From Setoptus koraiensis (Eukaryota > Arthropoda), in assembly GCA_048013815.1 (NCBI GenBank), contig CM106586.1:14198001-14262000 (forward strand): 64,000 nucleotides of DNA. Direction: 5' to 3'. Below the pieces are notes generated by a model. That model had not been told where the DNA came from. It saw only the letters and a program-made list of their open reading frames with translations, and did not search any database. Both the position numbers and the translations under genes were made by a program. Below are positions 35,489-49,033 of the stretch, in pieces. Positions within the stretch are counted from its first letter, which is position 1. The number at the start of each line of letters is the position of its first letter.

Positions 35489-37999
35489 ATGGCACAAGGA
35501 ACTGAGGATAAAGACAAATCACTGTTTTACTTTGACCAGGACAAAGCCATCCTGTATGGACTTGCAGTTGGCGAAACTCAGGATCTCAAATATTTGTACG
35601 AGTGCGATGGAAATTTTTCCATAGTGCCTTCATTTGCAATATTACCTGGCTTGGAAGCACTAATAGAATCAGACGTCTACGGAACTGCATTAGCCGAAAG
35701 AAACATTCCGTATGACCCAACTCGCCTGTTGCACGGAGAGCAATATATAGAGCTTTTCCAGCCTATACCAGGTAACACCTACGGCGAACCACTTGTTACT
35801 TCAAAGAAGGCCCGTTTGTTGGATGTATTAGATAAAGGAAACAGTACTGTTGTTATCACCGAAGTAGATACTTATAATTACTCAGGTGAATTGTTATTTC
35901 GCAATCAAATATGCAGCGTGATCATGGGCTCAGGCAATTGGGGTGGACCGCGACAAAGTTCAGACCCTCGTATCAAGGAGATAGTCAAGACTCCATCGGA
36001 TATCAGACCGCCGGATAAGGTAATATGCCAGACAACAACTGAACACCAAGCAGTAATGTATAGGCTGATTGGTGATAAAAACCCATTACATGTAGATCCT
36101 ACATTTGCTCAAGTTGCCGGCTTCAAGAGGCCAATACTACATGGCTTATGCACTCTGGGTTTCGCTACCAGGCACGTTATTCAAGCCTATTCACCTGATT
36201 GCCCGCAAAATTGTCTGCGCATCAAAGTAAGATTCTCTGGTGTTATTTATCCAGGGCAAACAATCCAAACTGAGATGTGGAAAGAGGGCAATAGAATTCA
36301 TTTTGAATGTAAAGTGCAAGAAACCGGTAAGCCAATAATATCTGGTGGTTACATGGATCTAAAACACACAATAGGTGAGTAGGGTTTTTTTTTCATGTTC
36401 AGCCCCATAGACACTGGCGACGCCTAGTGTCAAACAAGTTGTACTATTCGAACAAAAGTCTCTGGACACAGGGTAGAGAGAAGAAGCAAGAAGAAGATCG
36501 TTCGAAAGAGAAAAAAAACCACTTGTTACTTCTAACTGATACCTTCTTGAGTAAACGAGACGACGCTTCTCTCCAATTCGGCGAAGCTCGTTGTCATCGT
36601 CATCATAAGAACAAGACCTGATTCTTTGGCTAGGCACACACAGTGGCTGTATGGAAGAGTAGTAGTTTTGAAGTTGCGTAGATAATTGGACAGTCTCCTC
36701 CGCTGCTTCTCTCTCTCTCTCTCGCTTCTTTCTGTGTACCTGTTAATGCGCATTCCTGATTGCTGAGTCGTAGTAGCACTGTGTTGATACTCGACCTTCA
36801 TTCGGCCATCATCATCTCTACTATTCAAATAATATCAACAGTATTACTCGACGTCACTTGTACTAAGATAAGACTCGATTCATATCGAGTCACATTGAGA
36901 AAAGTAGACACACAAACAACTAGATCATTTTCACATTCTTTCTTTGAAAAATATTCCTTTTAGACCAACTTTTAATTATTGAAATAAATTGTTATTACAA
37001 GATATTTTATAATTTATAAATCCTCAAGAAATACTTATACTAAAGCCTCCTTATACAACTTTTTCTACACACACACACACAAAATAAAAATATAAATCTC
37101 ATATCACCACCATGGTCATCACAGAGAGCGACAGTATTACTGATATGAAGATGGCAGCCAGTGATGACGCGTCACCGTCCCTTAATTCTCAATACAAGGC
37201 CCTTCTGGACTCTATACCTACTTCAGGCTTGAAGTGTGACATATTATTTTTGGTCATCAAGAATCGTATTGCCGAAGAGCCAGATTATGTTAAGAAATTG
37301 CGCGTTGTCTTCCAATTTAACATTACCAAAGAGGGCAAGCATGCCGCTACTTGGACTTGTGACACCAAAAGCTGTATAGAAGGTGATATATATCGCTCAT
37401 TACCAAAGCAAGGTATTAAACCTGATGTAATACTAACTGTTGATGATGAAGACTGGGTCAAGATTATGGCGGGCAAATTGAACCCACAGCGAGCATTCAT
37501 GATGAGTAAGTTTAAGATTAAGGGAAACATCATGTTGTTGCAAAAATTGCATGCATTATGGTTTGAACTGCGTACAAACGGTAAAACACCCGAGCTAGAT
37601 CTGCTACAAGATGTTATGATCAGCGAAACATTGATTCCTGGACTCAAGAGTGAAGCCATGTCCATTGAGATCGTTCAACGAATAGTTCGTCTACCACACC
37701 TTATGAAGGAAATCAATGCAAATATCCAGGTGAACATCTTGAAAAATGGCCGTCTTGCTACTATATACTCAATAGAAATGATGAACAATGAAAAGCCAGT
37801 GTTCAAACGGGGTGAATTGCCAACGAAACCCGATGTGACGTTCACTATCGAGGACGATGATTTAGTTTTGCTCATTTATGGTATCCACAAAGTCGACGAA
37901 TCAATCGCGTGCGGTCGCATCAAGGTAGATGGAAAATTTGAGATTGTTGAACGAGCTAAGGCTTTATTTGACCAAGCACCTATCTTGTCCCGTCTCTAA
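35489..37999 (+). CDS. HSD17B4: Peroxisomal MaoC-type enoyl-CoA hydratase 2 with two SCP2 domains (HSD17B4/MFE-2 related, no dehydrogenase)
   Basis: Exon 1 (35489-36374) encodes the hydratase-2 double hot-dog: LHGEQYIEL, and the catalytic GDKNPLHVDP (Asp and His) with RPILHGLCTLGF, ending YMDLKHT. Exon 2 encodes two sterol-carrier-protein-2 domains (first with GKLNPQRAFMM...GNIMLLQKL, second ending at a C-terminal SRL, a PTS1-type signal). The donor GTGAGT at 36375 and an acceptor CACAG at 37120-37124 join in frame (exon 2 37125-37999), giving 586 residues. Unspliced, the hydratase frame ends six bases later without a PTS1. Vertebrate MFE-2 has dehydrogenase-hydratase-SCP2; the dehydrogenase is absent here because SEC24 lies directly upstream. 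An alternative is two genes, with an independent ATG at 37112. Role inferred: peroxisomal beta-oxidation hydration step. Confidence 0.85.
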
Positions 38000-38523
38000 A
38001 AGTCCTACTTAAATTTAAGAAATATATATACAAGTTACTCATATCAATATCTATGTGACAAACATTTGATTTTCTGATGTAAGAATCAGCATCGAGTTAC
38101 TTTTTATGTACTATTGGTAACATGTTAAATGATCTCCATCATTTTTAGTCATGTCTCCATGAATCACATGTATCACATCAAGTAGCAACATGCCGGGTCA
38201 GAATGGTGTTATTAGATTAGATCGGTAGTTTTTGGTTGTGTTTATTAATAATTATAACAAATAATAACAATATTTTGATAATGGATAAATCATTTATGTA
38301 TGCAACCTGCTAGTGTCTCTCACTCGCTCAATCAGTAAAATTGGAATTTCATCTAATACAACTTTGCTTCATCAATTCGTATATTCATGTTCATGTATTG
38401 TAACAACCTTAATGACTTTACAACAATACAAATATGTTCACACATGGTAAGAAAAAAGTCTATGCGTACATTACACATGTATGTTTATAGATTTAACGTC
38501 AGACTCTAATTTTAAGAATCAAT
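38000..38523. other. Convergent intergenic region
   Basis: About 520 bp of AT-rich DNA between the 3' ends of the HSD17B4-like gene and C/EBP. It should contain both 3' UTRs. No other structure seen. Confidence 0.5.
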
Positions 38524-39804
38524 TTATTGGTCTATCCATTCCTCCAAATAGGCGTGCAAGCCGCTAGCCCATTGCGGATCAACTTCAACATGATGATTAT
38601 TAGTTAGTGTAGCAACATTGTTGGCCACTATATTAGCGGCTGCTGCCGCTGCTGTTGTCTGTCGTTGGGCTTCCTCTTCAATCACTTGTTCTGTGAGGCC
38701 AGTTTTAAGTAATAATGATTTCAGAACATTGAATTCTCTTCTCAATTCTTCATATTGTTGTCGATACAATTGATTCTCTTTGGATAATTCAGCAACTCGC
38801 CGCTCGGTTTCGCGACTTCTCAATTTAGCTTTCTCGCGCGATTTCCTGACGGCCACATTGTTTCTTTCGCGTCTTTTCTTATATTCGTCCGAGCCCTTAT
38901 CTAAAGATTTTTTACTATTACCACTATGATGATGCGCCGTCTGATGATGGTGATGGTGATGATGTAATTGATGGCTCAAACTATGACTGTGATGATGGCT
39001 GAAAGCACCATTATTGGCATGGTGATATTTAGCAGTATTACCAGTGATCATACCATGCGCTTGCAACACATCCTGGGCCGTATGCTGATGACCATTAATT
39101 GCTATAGCTGTATTAGCTGCTAGAGATGTAGCAGAAATAATAACATCATTGGCATTGACCGTAGCTGAGCTTGTATTTCTAGTATGATGATTGCTGTGAC
39201 CGTGCAACAATTGTAGTTGATTTTGTTGTTGCTGATGTTGCTGTTGATGTTGTTGCTGATGCTGTTGGTGCTGCTGTTGGTGGTGTGATTGTTGGTGTTG
39301 TTGTTGATGATTGCTTAATTGATGATGATTGGTCAAGTGCTGATGTTGATTTAAATGATGATGATGCTGTTGTTGTTGCTGTTGTTGTGTTGGATGTTGA
39401 TGATGATGCTGAAAGACGTTCATCATAGTAGTATCTGGTAGATGATGATTCAAGAGATGATTGTTGTTGCTATTGTTGCTGTTGTTTTGAAGCAATTGGC
39501 TTGCTGTTTGATTTCCTCCAATACCAATTACAGATGAGGCCGACGACGAAGATGATGATGCCGATGATGAGATAGCATTTGGACCGTTACGAATAGAACC
39601 GGATGTGGAGCTACCACTTTCGCTGCTGGTGCTGCTGATTACACTCTGACTACTGCTCACCTGTTGTTCATGGTTGTTGTTGTTGTTGTTACTATTACTA
39701 TTGTTGTTGCTGTTTTGTTGTTGTTGTTGTTGCTGTTGAATTAATGTCATTTGATTGTGTTGATTGATTTGCGACGATGAATTCAAAAGATGATGCTGGT
39801 CCAT
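38524..39804 (-). CDS. CEBP: C/EBP-family bZIP transcription factor
   Basis: Single-exon protein of 426 residues. The basic region-leucine zipper lies at about 309-370: EYKKRRERNNVAVRKSREKA followed by a zipper (ETERRVAELSKENQLYRQQY...FNVLKSLL). The RERNNVAVRKSR basic core is the C/EBP signature. The N-terminal two thirds are low-complexity, dominated by Gln, His, Asn and Ser runs from CAA/CAT-type triplets, as often seen in arthropod regulators. Absence of introns fits C/EBP alpha/beta genes. It could be the arthropod slow border cells type or another C/EBP; I cannot separate these. A 9 kb gene-poor region lies upstream, a likely regulatory domain. Confidence 0.92.
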   Translation of the reverse strand: MDQHHLLNSSSQINQHNQMTLIQQQQQQQQNSNNNSNSNNNNNNHEQQVSSSQSVISSTSSESGSSTSGSIRNGPNAISSSASSSSSSASSVIGIGGNQTASQLLQNNSNNSNNNHLLNHHLPDTTMMNVFQHHHQHPTQQQQQQQHHHHLNQHQHLTNHHQLSNHQQQHQQSHHQQQHQQHQQQHQQQHQQQQNQLQLLHGHSNHHTRNTSSATVNANDVIISATSLAANTAIAINGHQHTAQDVLQAHGMITGNTAKYHHANNGAFSHHHSHSLSHQLHHHHHHHQTAHHHSGNSKKSLDKGSDEYKKRRERNNVAVRKSREKAKLRSRETERRVAELSKENQLYRQQYEELRREFNVLKSLLLKTGLTEQVIEEEAQRQTTAAAAAANIVANNVATLTNNHHVEVDPQWASGLHAYLEEWIDQ

Positions 39805-39929
39805 ATTTTTCCTCTAGGTATCTATTGTCGTTGTTGTTAATAGTATAATTTTTGAATTTTGCAAGTATATGAATATATGAATTTGAATATTTAAATAATT
39901 GTCAATGATTACTGATTATTGTTGTAATT

Positions 39930-39968
39930 GTTGTGTGTGTGAGTGTGTGTGTTTGTGTTTGTGTGTAT

Positions 39969-40005
<37 letters not shown>
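39930..40005. repeat. GT microsatellite
   Basis: About 76 bp of GT repeats with a few interruptions, 125 bp upstream of the C/EBP start codon, within the probable promoter or leader. Confidence 0.9.
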
Positions 40006-40006
<1 letters not shown>

Positions 40007-41600
40007 TCTATTTTAATTATAATTATTATATTATATTATAAAAGGAATGAGTGATAATTATAATGAAACAATCGAGAAATAATAATTGTTTCACAGAGGG
40101 AGAGAGAGGCAGGGGAGCGAGAGGGAAAGTTGACAAAAAGAAAGTTCTATTTCTATGTCCGTCGAACTGTAGAATTAGAAGCAACAATTATCGAATTAGC
40201 GCAACATTGGATGCAACAGCAATCTGCAGATAACTGGCAACGCACAAACAGACAGCAATCTGCTTTGCACTTGAGGCTTTTACGATGCACCCTGGCAGGA
40301 CAGCAGAGGCAATGAGGCGCGCGCAGACTCACACAAGCGATACACTGATGAACTATTTCTACAGCTATGAGCGCCTTTGTGTGAGGCTAAAAGTTCGCAG
40401 GCGCGTCTCTGGCCAAAAAGTTCGATCGACGCTTCAAAATAAAAAGTTCGACAATCAGCTGACTGAAATTTCTCTTTCTATTTTCTCTTCTATTCGACGA
40501 CGATGTTTTGAGTTAGCTCAATTCCTTACGTTAGATAATGATTCGCATTAATAGTGATTTCGACAAATCAATTTTATCCAAAACTTATTATATCCAAAAC
40601 TATGCGCTGCGCCAAAGTTGCGACAATACTTTGAATAAAGGCAGCAACTTTATTAATATTGCTGTTCTGTGTATGGTGGGTATATATGCTAAATGTTACG
40701 CATAAGATGAGCTAATCTAGTCTAGGTCTGACAAGTCACTTGATGCGTGGTCCGAATTGAGACTATTATTAAATCATACACTGAAATATACTTCAACTGC
40801 AATCGCTACCTACAATAACTCAACGCTAACTCACTAATAAATCGGCTCAATAACTCAAAAATGTGCTCACAATGAAAAATATTTCTCTGCTGTGTTGCAT
40901 TAGCAAACCAATTAGCGTTGATTAAACGATTGCGATAAATAATTGTCAAATATAGTTTAGTTTGTGGAAATGGTTAGCGAATGATGGTTGGGCTAGCTAG
41001 GCAAATAGGAAACTCACTTAGTTTAGTTTGTTTGTCGGTGCACTGACTCACTGACGACGGCGACAATATTAATGTAATCTAATCGATTCAGTTTCTTCTT
41101 TCTCTTTCTATCATGATGCTTGCTTTGTTGATGCTGCACTAACATTAAAACGATCTAAATGATGATGATGATCATACGTTATTCGTTTTTAGTGTTGCCG
41201 TATTATGTTGGATGGCGAACGTTGAACGGGTGATACCGGTCCTCTGTGTGATAGCGGCGATGACGATGTACTGTTGTAGTTGCTAACAGTTTTGTCTAGT
41301 TATTGTTGTTGTGTCGATTTTAGTCGAGTATAGTCGACTAAAAGTGAAGTGGAGTCGAGTCGAGTAAAGTTTCGTTACGTAGCTCGGCGTCGAACGTTTC
41401 CAATCGAGCTGATGTAAAACTTACTTACTCTGATGAATCCAGTAGTTTGTCTACGTGTGAGTCTACGTTGTCTATGTCACGGCGGCAGCTAGATGAATTT
41501 TATTTGTGAGTGTGTGTGTGTGTGTGTGCTGGTACGTACACGAGCAACATCGACAGGTTGTTGTTGGTGTAATTGTTGTATGATCTGACGCGTTTTATTC

Positions 41601-41627
41601 GTGTGTGTTATGTTGTGTGTGTGTGTG

Positions 41628-41659
<32 letters not shown>
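41601..41659. repeat. GT microsatellite
   Basis: GT-rich tract with interruptions, directly readable; a shorter one is at about 41506-41528. Confidence 0.9.
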
Positions 41660-41663
<4 letters not shown>

Positions 41664-43020
41664 GCTGTGCTGGGTATTAAATCACTATATAACTATATAA
41701 TAACTATTATATCTGCCACTTGTTGCAACGACGACGTCGACGACGACAACAACGACAACTACAACAACATACGAGCAAACGGCGAACAAGCGCCTACGAT
41801 GATGTACTCTCTAGCTAGCTTGCCAGCAAACAGTTATATCTGTCGCTGCTGAATGTGCTATATCAATCTGCTGCTTCATGAGTGTGCGTGTGTGTGTTAT
41901 TATAATATTTCTATGTATTTATTATCATGGGCTTATCTCAACTGTGTTGCAGTCGTACAGTCGCACCAGCTAACTGTTCTGCTCTCCGAGAGAAAACTTA
42001 TTTATTAACTGTTGTTCCACTAAAATCGCCTATCTACCCAACAGCTAGATAACCTAGCCTGATCTGCCTAAGAGTGTGTGTTCTCCTAAAGACTGTACAC
42101 AAAAACAGTTGATAGCATCATTAGCAGCAGCAACAACAACAACAACAGCTAGATAGTCAGATAGATAGCTAATTAACAAACGACGGCAAGCATGCATCAT
42201 TTGACGGGGCAGATAGGCAGGAGGTGTGACTTGTAACCCTTATACACACACTTGCAATATTGTTGTTATTGTTCCATGTTGTGTCGTTACATATCGATCT
42301 GTGTGCGCTTGAAACCTGTCGATAGTGCGCTCGCCAAGCTCGATAGGTTGTGCGGTGTCGCCAGGCAGACACCAAGAGGGACGAAAATGGGCGAATGGGT
42401 GACAAAAGGCATACTAGAGATGCCGTGTTGTTGGGCGCCACCCAGTGCAGTAATGCAAGCCGGTGCGATAATGCAAGCCGGTGCAATTAGCAGCGGTTGG
42501 ACATGGTCAGATTCGCTGGCAATGGTTTGCTTCTGCCAAAAAGCACAAATAACTAAATTATGACATGCAACATGAGTTCTGTCAACACATATTTCATGGC
42601 ACATTTGACAAACGGACTATCCACTATCAGCCTGATAGTATCAGACGACTGTGCGTGTGTTGGGCAGCCCCGTTGGAACAAGCCCAAATTAGTCAATTGA
42701 TCAGACTGTGCAGTGTAGAGTCTACAGAAGACTGACGGTAGACTGACTAACTGACGGTTATGCGTTGGGGTGTCTTGGCTGGTGTCTACGTTGTGCAGTC
42801 GGCACCAGCAACACCAAGGCGCCAACAGGTGCACGCGCGCATTAATTGCAACTGTTTATTATTCAGGCAACTGTTGCATCATCGATGGTGGTGTATTTAA
42901 CAACTGACAACAACACTGTCTGTTGCAAAACACGCACGTATGTGATAACTTCATCATGATCATTATTCACCTGTCAAATATGGGCGCCGACACGCGACAG
43001 CCTCGAACATGATTACGAAT

Positions 43021-43092
43021 ATGGTAGCGAGTATGGTAGCGAGTATGGTTGCGAGTGTGGTTGCGAGCACGGTTGCGAGCGTGGTTACGAAT
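43021..43092. repeat. 12 bp minisatellite, six units
   Basis: Units start at 43021, 43033, 43045, 43057, 43069 and 43081, around the consensus ATGGTTGCGAGT. The first two are identical and later ones drift. As it is a multiple of three it stays open in a frame, but no gene is supported. Confidence 0.85.
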
Positions 43093-46000
43093 ATGGCGGC
43101 GCTGCTAGTTGCGGTGGTCTGTCAGGCTGGACAACGGCAACGGTATGCACAAAATAAGCCAATATTAGGTAGTCACGCGGCGCCACTGATGAAGGTTAAA
43201 CTGTTCAAATGTCAGCAAGTACGTAACCAATGTCAAGAGTGCTCTAAGCGATTGCTCAATTTATTATTATTATCTATCTATCTAATTACTATTGATAGTG
43301 GTTGCATTCTTTGCACAACATTTGTCTCATTTTGCAACAAACACAATCAGCTAGCTATTGCATGATACAGGCTAAATACAGGCTAAACAGTGAGTGGTGA
43401 TTGCGCATAGATTTGCTGCCTTTTTTATTAGTGCGCACAATGGGCGCATAGTTAGCAGCAAAATCAAGATTGTGCTGCTTCCACAGCAAACAACAACAGT
43501 TAAGCAACGAAGCTTTGTTAAGTTAGGTAATTGAGTTTGTTAATTAATTAGCGCGCACAAAAAACATAATCTGTGGTGTGTATGGTTGTGTGGCTATAGC
43601 TGTGGCTGGCTGATAGCTACATCCTGATAGCAGCCTGTATGTGAGAATGAACAAAAACGTCGCTAACGTTCAATGTCAGGGTCGTGCCTAGTTTAGCACC
43701 GGCATGACAGTAATGTAATAAAATCACTGATCTAGATGGTAGAAAAACAACGGCGACTTTGTTGTTTGTGGGTGTTTTTCACTCTCAAGAGGCGACACTT
43801 GTCAAGTGGGGCGCCTCACCATTTGGCTTCTTGTGTCTACAAGCCAGCGTATTGGTGTGTCGACGACCTGACTCAAGGTCGCCCAACTCAACAACGATAG
43901 TCGGAGGGACAGCAATTGATGTCGGAAGGCAATCGGAATGAAACGCACAAGCGGGCATAAATATTGGATAAATGTTGAATGTGTGAGTATTATTATTATG
44001 CCAGAACGTGCTAAAGCAAAAGTGGAACTGCACAACATACATGTAATAGACAGACGCCGCCAACAACAACAACTACAACTACAATTGAACACAATATTAT
44101 GTCTCACAAGCCCGCACTGTTTGCCCGTTACCTATCATTATCTAACGGCACAACAACGAAGGCATAAACGTTGCACTCCAACATCAACAATGGCAACTTT
44201 ACCACCTGTGTGTCTAATCATTATATTGGAGGCGTCAACTAGTGCCGTACGTGACGTCATAGCGGCACCCTGGCGGAATGTAAGTCAATTAATGTAAATC
44301 AGCGATGGCAGCGGATGCCGAGCGAGCAAAAGTTGTTGTGTGCGTTGCTGACAATGGATAATAATAATAATAATAATATCTGCAACTTGTGAGCTGTTGT
44401 TGCTTGTGAGCCACCTTGTTGAATCAACAGCGCCGTACACAATTGCCGTATTATCCGCTGTATTATATATCGGAACACGTTATAAGCCGCTAATACCGTA
44501 TGGTTTGGCACTTCAGATGAGGTAGAGTGCCATGTAGAGGCATTACAGGCTGTACATGGAGCATTCGAATAAATGAATAATTCTCGCTCTCCCACTTTAT
44601 CTAATAATTGTGCGTATGTGTGTGAAGGCGCGATCGCGCAACCAAATTAGTCAGCCATTCTCTCTGTGTGAGAATATCCAACAAACTGCCTTTGTATACA
44701 ACAGCCAGCCAGCCAGCTAGTTAGACTGGCTGAGCCAGTAGCACATCCGACTTTGTGTGAGCTTTGAAAACTTTTCAAACAACGCCTGACAAAACAACGA
44801 CAAGCGTGCGCCTTGTCACATGAGTCGCATTATCAAGCCAGATAAAGTTGAGCGTGATAGCCGAGCCGAGCCGAATCGGATAGCTGAACGATTGTGCACG
44901 AACAAGCGCCCAATCGGCAACAGTAGCGACCAGAGAGTTCAATGTCAAGGTCATGCAAACGAGCTATTACGCGCCCCAAGATATAAAGGTGCGGCGGGCG
45001 ATGCGGGCGCCCTCTATGTGAAACACGTACTCGTCGATTGCAAGCTAGAAGTTTAAAACAACAAGTTTTAAAGTTGCCAGTTTCAAAGTTAGCAATCAAA
45101 TAAGTCCGCACACAACAAGTTCCAGGCTGAACAAAGGCTGTGAAACAACGGAACGAGTGTGACTTTACGTTGTTGCATTGCTGCCACACTTGTCGGCAGC
45201 CTCACACGGCCTAGACAAACGAGTCTTGACAAATCAAATGTGTGCAATCGCCAATCGACTTGATAATAGTTGTTGTTGTTGTTGTTGTTGAGACTAACGG
45301 GTTGTGCCAACGCGGCAATAGATTTTGGCTCAAAACTCAATGCTGTTGCTATGTTCTTCTGTTGTCGTTCTTGGCGTTGTTCGGCAATTTGGGCGCCAAT
45401 GCAGTCACCAATGGAGGCATAATTCATGGCATAGTTCAGCCGGCGACGAGGAAGAACTAACCCGAACACTCCGTTATTTGCGCGTCTGCTGTTGAGGGCC
45501 GGCGAGCATCCGCAGATGAACGAGCCGATTGATACCGATGATAATTCCGCAAAAAAGTTTACCCCTTCAGCAGCCTGAGCGCTGGAAACTCTATAACATC
45601 GATCTTGACACGCTGACAGATGCAACAAAGTGAACAAGTGAATCAGGCAACGCAAACACACAGTTGAAATTAGATAAGATTGCTGATGATTTGCGCTGAT
45701 TGTAGATCGTTTGTCGCTGGCTGCATCAGCGAAAGTGCCAGCTTTGGTGGGCCCGCTGTTAGCTCATCATTGTGACAAGATAGACGCTTGTGAGATATCA
45801 AACAAAGCCGCTAGTTGGAGACCATGGAAAAGCACGCCAGTCAGCGGCACCTACTATGCTGATTCCCCAAAACAAGTCGTCATTATATTTCAGCGACACA
45901 ATTCGCACGTTTTGCACGTTTGTCGTCAACTATATTATTCTTGATATGATTTTCGTCGTTTCATCATTGAAGGGTGCCTGATAATTGCTAGTGGCTGAAA

Positions 46001-49000
46001 CATCAAAACATCACGACGACAAAAACGCGCAACCATCATTATCTCACATTATCCACATTATTGCTTGATGCGCTGATTCATGAAACTATCACTATACTTT
46101 TCCGTTAGCAAAGTTTTATCTGAGTACAAAGATAAAGTTGGGCTACCAATTGAAAGTTTGTGTGTATCTCGCAACGAAATCAAACAAGCACACAGGCGGG
46201 CGGGCCTGTGACTATCGGCTAAAAAGGATTAAATTTAGATTGGGTATCTATCTATGCCTGATCTATCGGCTTGATCGCGTTATCTATCATCAGTGGTGAT
46301 ATTGACATTGAAAAGATTGAACAAATATCACAGCTAACACATCTGGCTTGATAATGATGATGATTATGATGTTGCTGTTGGCGTAGTCGAGACTTTGTCG
46401 GAGTGACGTCACCAGCGGAATCATCGTTGTCGCTGATGCTGTCTAGAAAAAGGTTTCCACTAACCTCTCATCGTCACAAGTTTTCATATGAATACAACCA
46501 GTATTTTTGTGTGTTTTTGTATGTGTGTTTATATGAACACAAACAGAGTTCATGGTTTATTATTATTATTATTATTTAATCTGAGCATTAGATCAGGGAT
46601 CCGCTAACTGTATACGAGCGCGGGATAAATAACTGTTGCTGTTCAACTCAATAAATGTTCTATACAGTTCTTTACACTTGATACCAGCATTAGTAGAAAT
46701 AGAAGTCTGTCAATAGACATTATGCGAGACCAAAGAGTTGAGATAGCTACGACATGAGAGTGTTTATTTTGCCACCTGTGTCAGCGCTAAAACAATAAGC
46801 TTGTTGTTGTTGTTGTTGTCGCTGGCACCCTCTAAAATAAGTTTTGCCTATCTCCTCCAATGAACGTAGTCATTAACTTGTTTGTGGTGCTGATTTCATA
46901 ATGGTGACTAGAGTGTGGTAGCTAATCAGATCGCATCGCCAATCCGCCATTTCCGTTTCTACTAATAACAAACAAGGGCTTTGTGTCGGTGTTTCTAAAC
47001 ATGTCGTCAAATTTGGTTTTGCACTCCCTCTGTCACCGTGGTTTGTGTGTCGTAATCAAATTAATGCGCGATCGCATTTGATGAGGTAAAACGACAATCA
47101 GATAACATGCATATTAATGCTACACACATAGAGAGCTATATTGGTATATTAACAAAATGATTATATCTTATTAGCTTATTTAATTGTATCGCCAGCCGTT
47201 GTTGCTAAGCCAGCGTAATAATTAGTTTTATGCTCATCAGTCATTCCCGAAGAAATAATGCAATATTAATTCAAATGCTCCAATCAACTGCATGGTGATG
47301 ATGATGCAATCGTCACAAATGATGAACCGTTATCATACAGCTGTTGTTGAATAAGGCGACTGCAATTGCCACCAGCTCATTGGGACTTGAAAGATAGATA
47401 GAATAGCTAGATAATGTTGTTGAGAATAACAATTTCTCATCGGTACACACATATGCGTTTACGTTAGGGCAATATGGCAGAGTTCCTATAAACTAGATGA
47501 TATGATTCATCTCAATTAACTCTTTATGTTTTACTTACAATCATTCATGAGCTATTAAGCAACACAACCACTGGCGTCTAGCTGTTTGCTTGACTTCTAG
47601 CCGAGCCAACAGACTCGGCTGTAACTGTGTACAGGTGCGAATCATCAAGACGCATAGACACATGGATAGTTCGCCTATTGAATTATTACTCAAAGTAATA
47701 TGCTGGTGTTGGTGCCAAAACTCAAGGCATGAAAATCATTTGTGACAATAAAATCGCACCAAAACTGGACGAACCCTCTCGGTTCATTACCGTTATATTA
47801 GCATCGTCGTTATCCTTTATGATGGCTGCCCTCTGATTAAGATTATAGCATAGTTAACAATGACATTATTTCAGGCTAAACGATCAAGAATTTTCGCATC
47901 TCTGCTGTTCTCGTCAGTGTACAAGTAGTGTGCTGCTGGCCAGGTTAAATACAATTGTCAGGCAATTCAATTAAAAATTTACAAATTTTTGTCGCTATGA
48001 TTTATCACTCTCTGCTGGCAATATTATACAAATAAAGAATAAACGACCGACGACTATAATGCTAAATCAAAGCAACCGCTCATGATGCGACAAGTGGATC
48101 CTGATTGATACTGGATCTCGATGGAGAATGCACACACGAACTTTTTTTTTCATTTTCTGCAATCATTATTATTACACTGAATAGGAGTGTTCGCATCATC
48201 ATTCTGCGAGGCAGCCCGAGGAGCGAAGTAGTATTCAAGAATTTGCGGCGCAACAACCAACGGACAAATCGGAATATTCTCGAGCTAATTGATATTCTTG
48301 CGCTTTGTCCTGTGTATCGCCGAAATATGTTCTAGTCTGTGTAGAAGTAACTTTAGCCTGAGTTGGATCGATCAAACTCAAAAATTATTCACAGATCACT
48401 TCAATTCACAGACAATTATGATGATTTTAGAGAGTCTTCTCATGGACTCTTTCAACTTCTCATCATCATCATGTTGTCTCAGGCAACTTGTTTGATAGCC
48501 ACTCAATTGTCACCGAACATACATATTTTGAAAATTCCAACCATCTAAATTACTAGAATATGACGAGGCCATAGATCATACGGCCGGCCCTATCGATCAT
48601 CATGCCATGCATCACCAGTTTTGTTGTCGCTATTACTGTTGTTGTTTCTGCATGATCGTCTCTTCCCTCACTTCATGTTTACTGCACCGTTACGCTAGCA
48701 CTGCATGGACACCATAGGTTTATGACTATTAAGCCGAGTGTAATGGGTGATAACACTAATTAGTTAGTGAGACAGTAAGAGATAGACTCTTGGTGTGTTT
48801 CTATTTTTGGCATTCATTGACATAGTTGCCTTTGTTTGTGTGTATCTATGTGCCAGACAGTACAGTAAATATTAAGTTGCCAGTTTTAAACAAAATTGAA
48901 GCATTCAGTGACTGGCGCCCACTTGTAACTCTTCTTCGACTGCCTCGAAAGAAATGTCTGAGCGAACACATTTTTGACAATTAGTCATTTGTTCTTCAAA

Positions 49001-49033
49001 GAAACGACAGCTTGTCTTCTTCTTCGCTGCACC

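Larger units (their letters stand above)
39805..49033. other. About 9 kb non-coding domain upstream of C/EBP
   Basis: No recognisable protein or RNA gene on either strand. It contains GT microsatellites (39930-40005, 41506-41528, 41601-41659), CAA/CAG and GTT tracts (for example 42129-42146, 45270-45290, 46801-46819), a 12 bp minisatellite (43021-43092), CCAGCCAG runs near 44703-44718, and TAA/ATT runs. Composition is moderately AT-rich and clearly different from the 5-16 kb block. Short open frames are compatible with chance. Most likely C/EBP promoter and enhancers. Confidence 0.5.

Noticed and set aside
43021-43092. 12 bp repeat considered as a CRISPR-like array
   Set aside because: Units are back-to-back with no spacers and drift gradually; it is a minisatellite in a eukaryotic genome.
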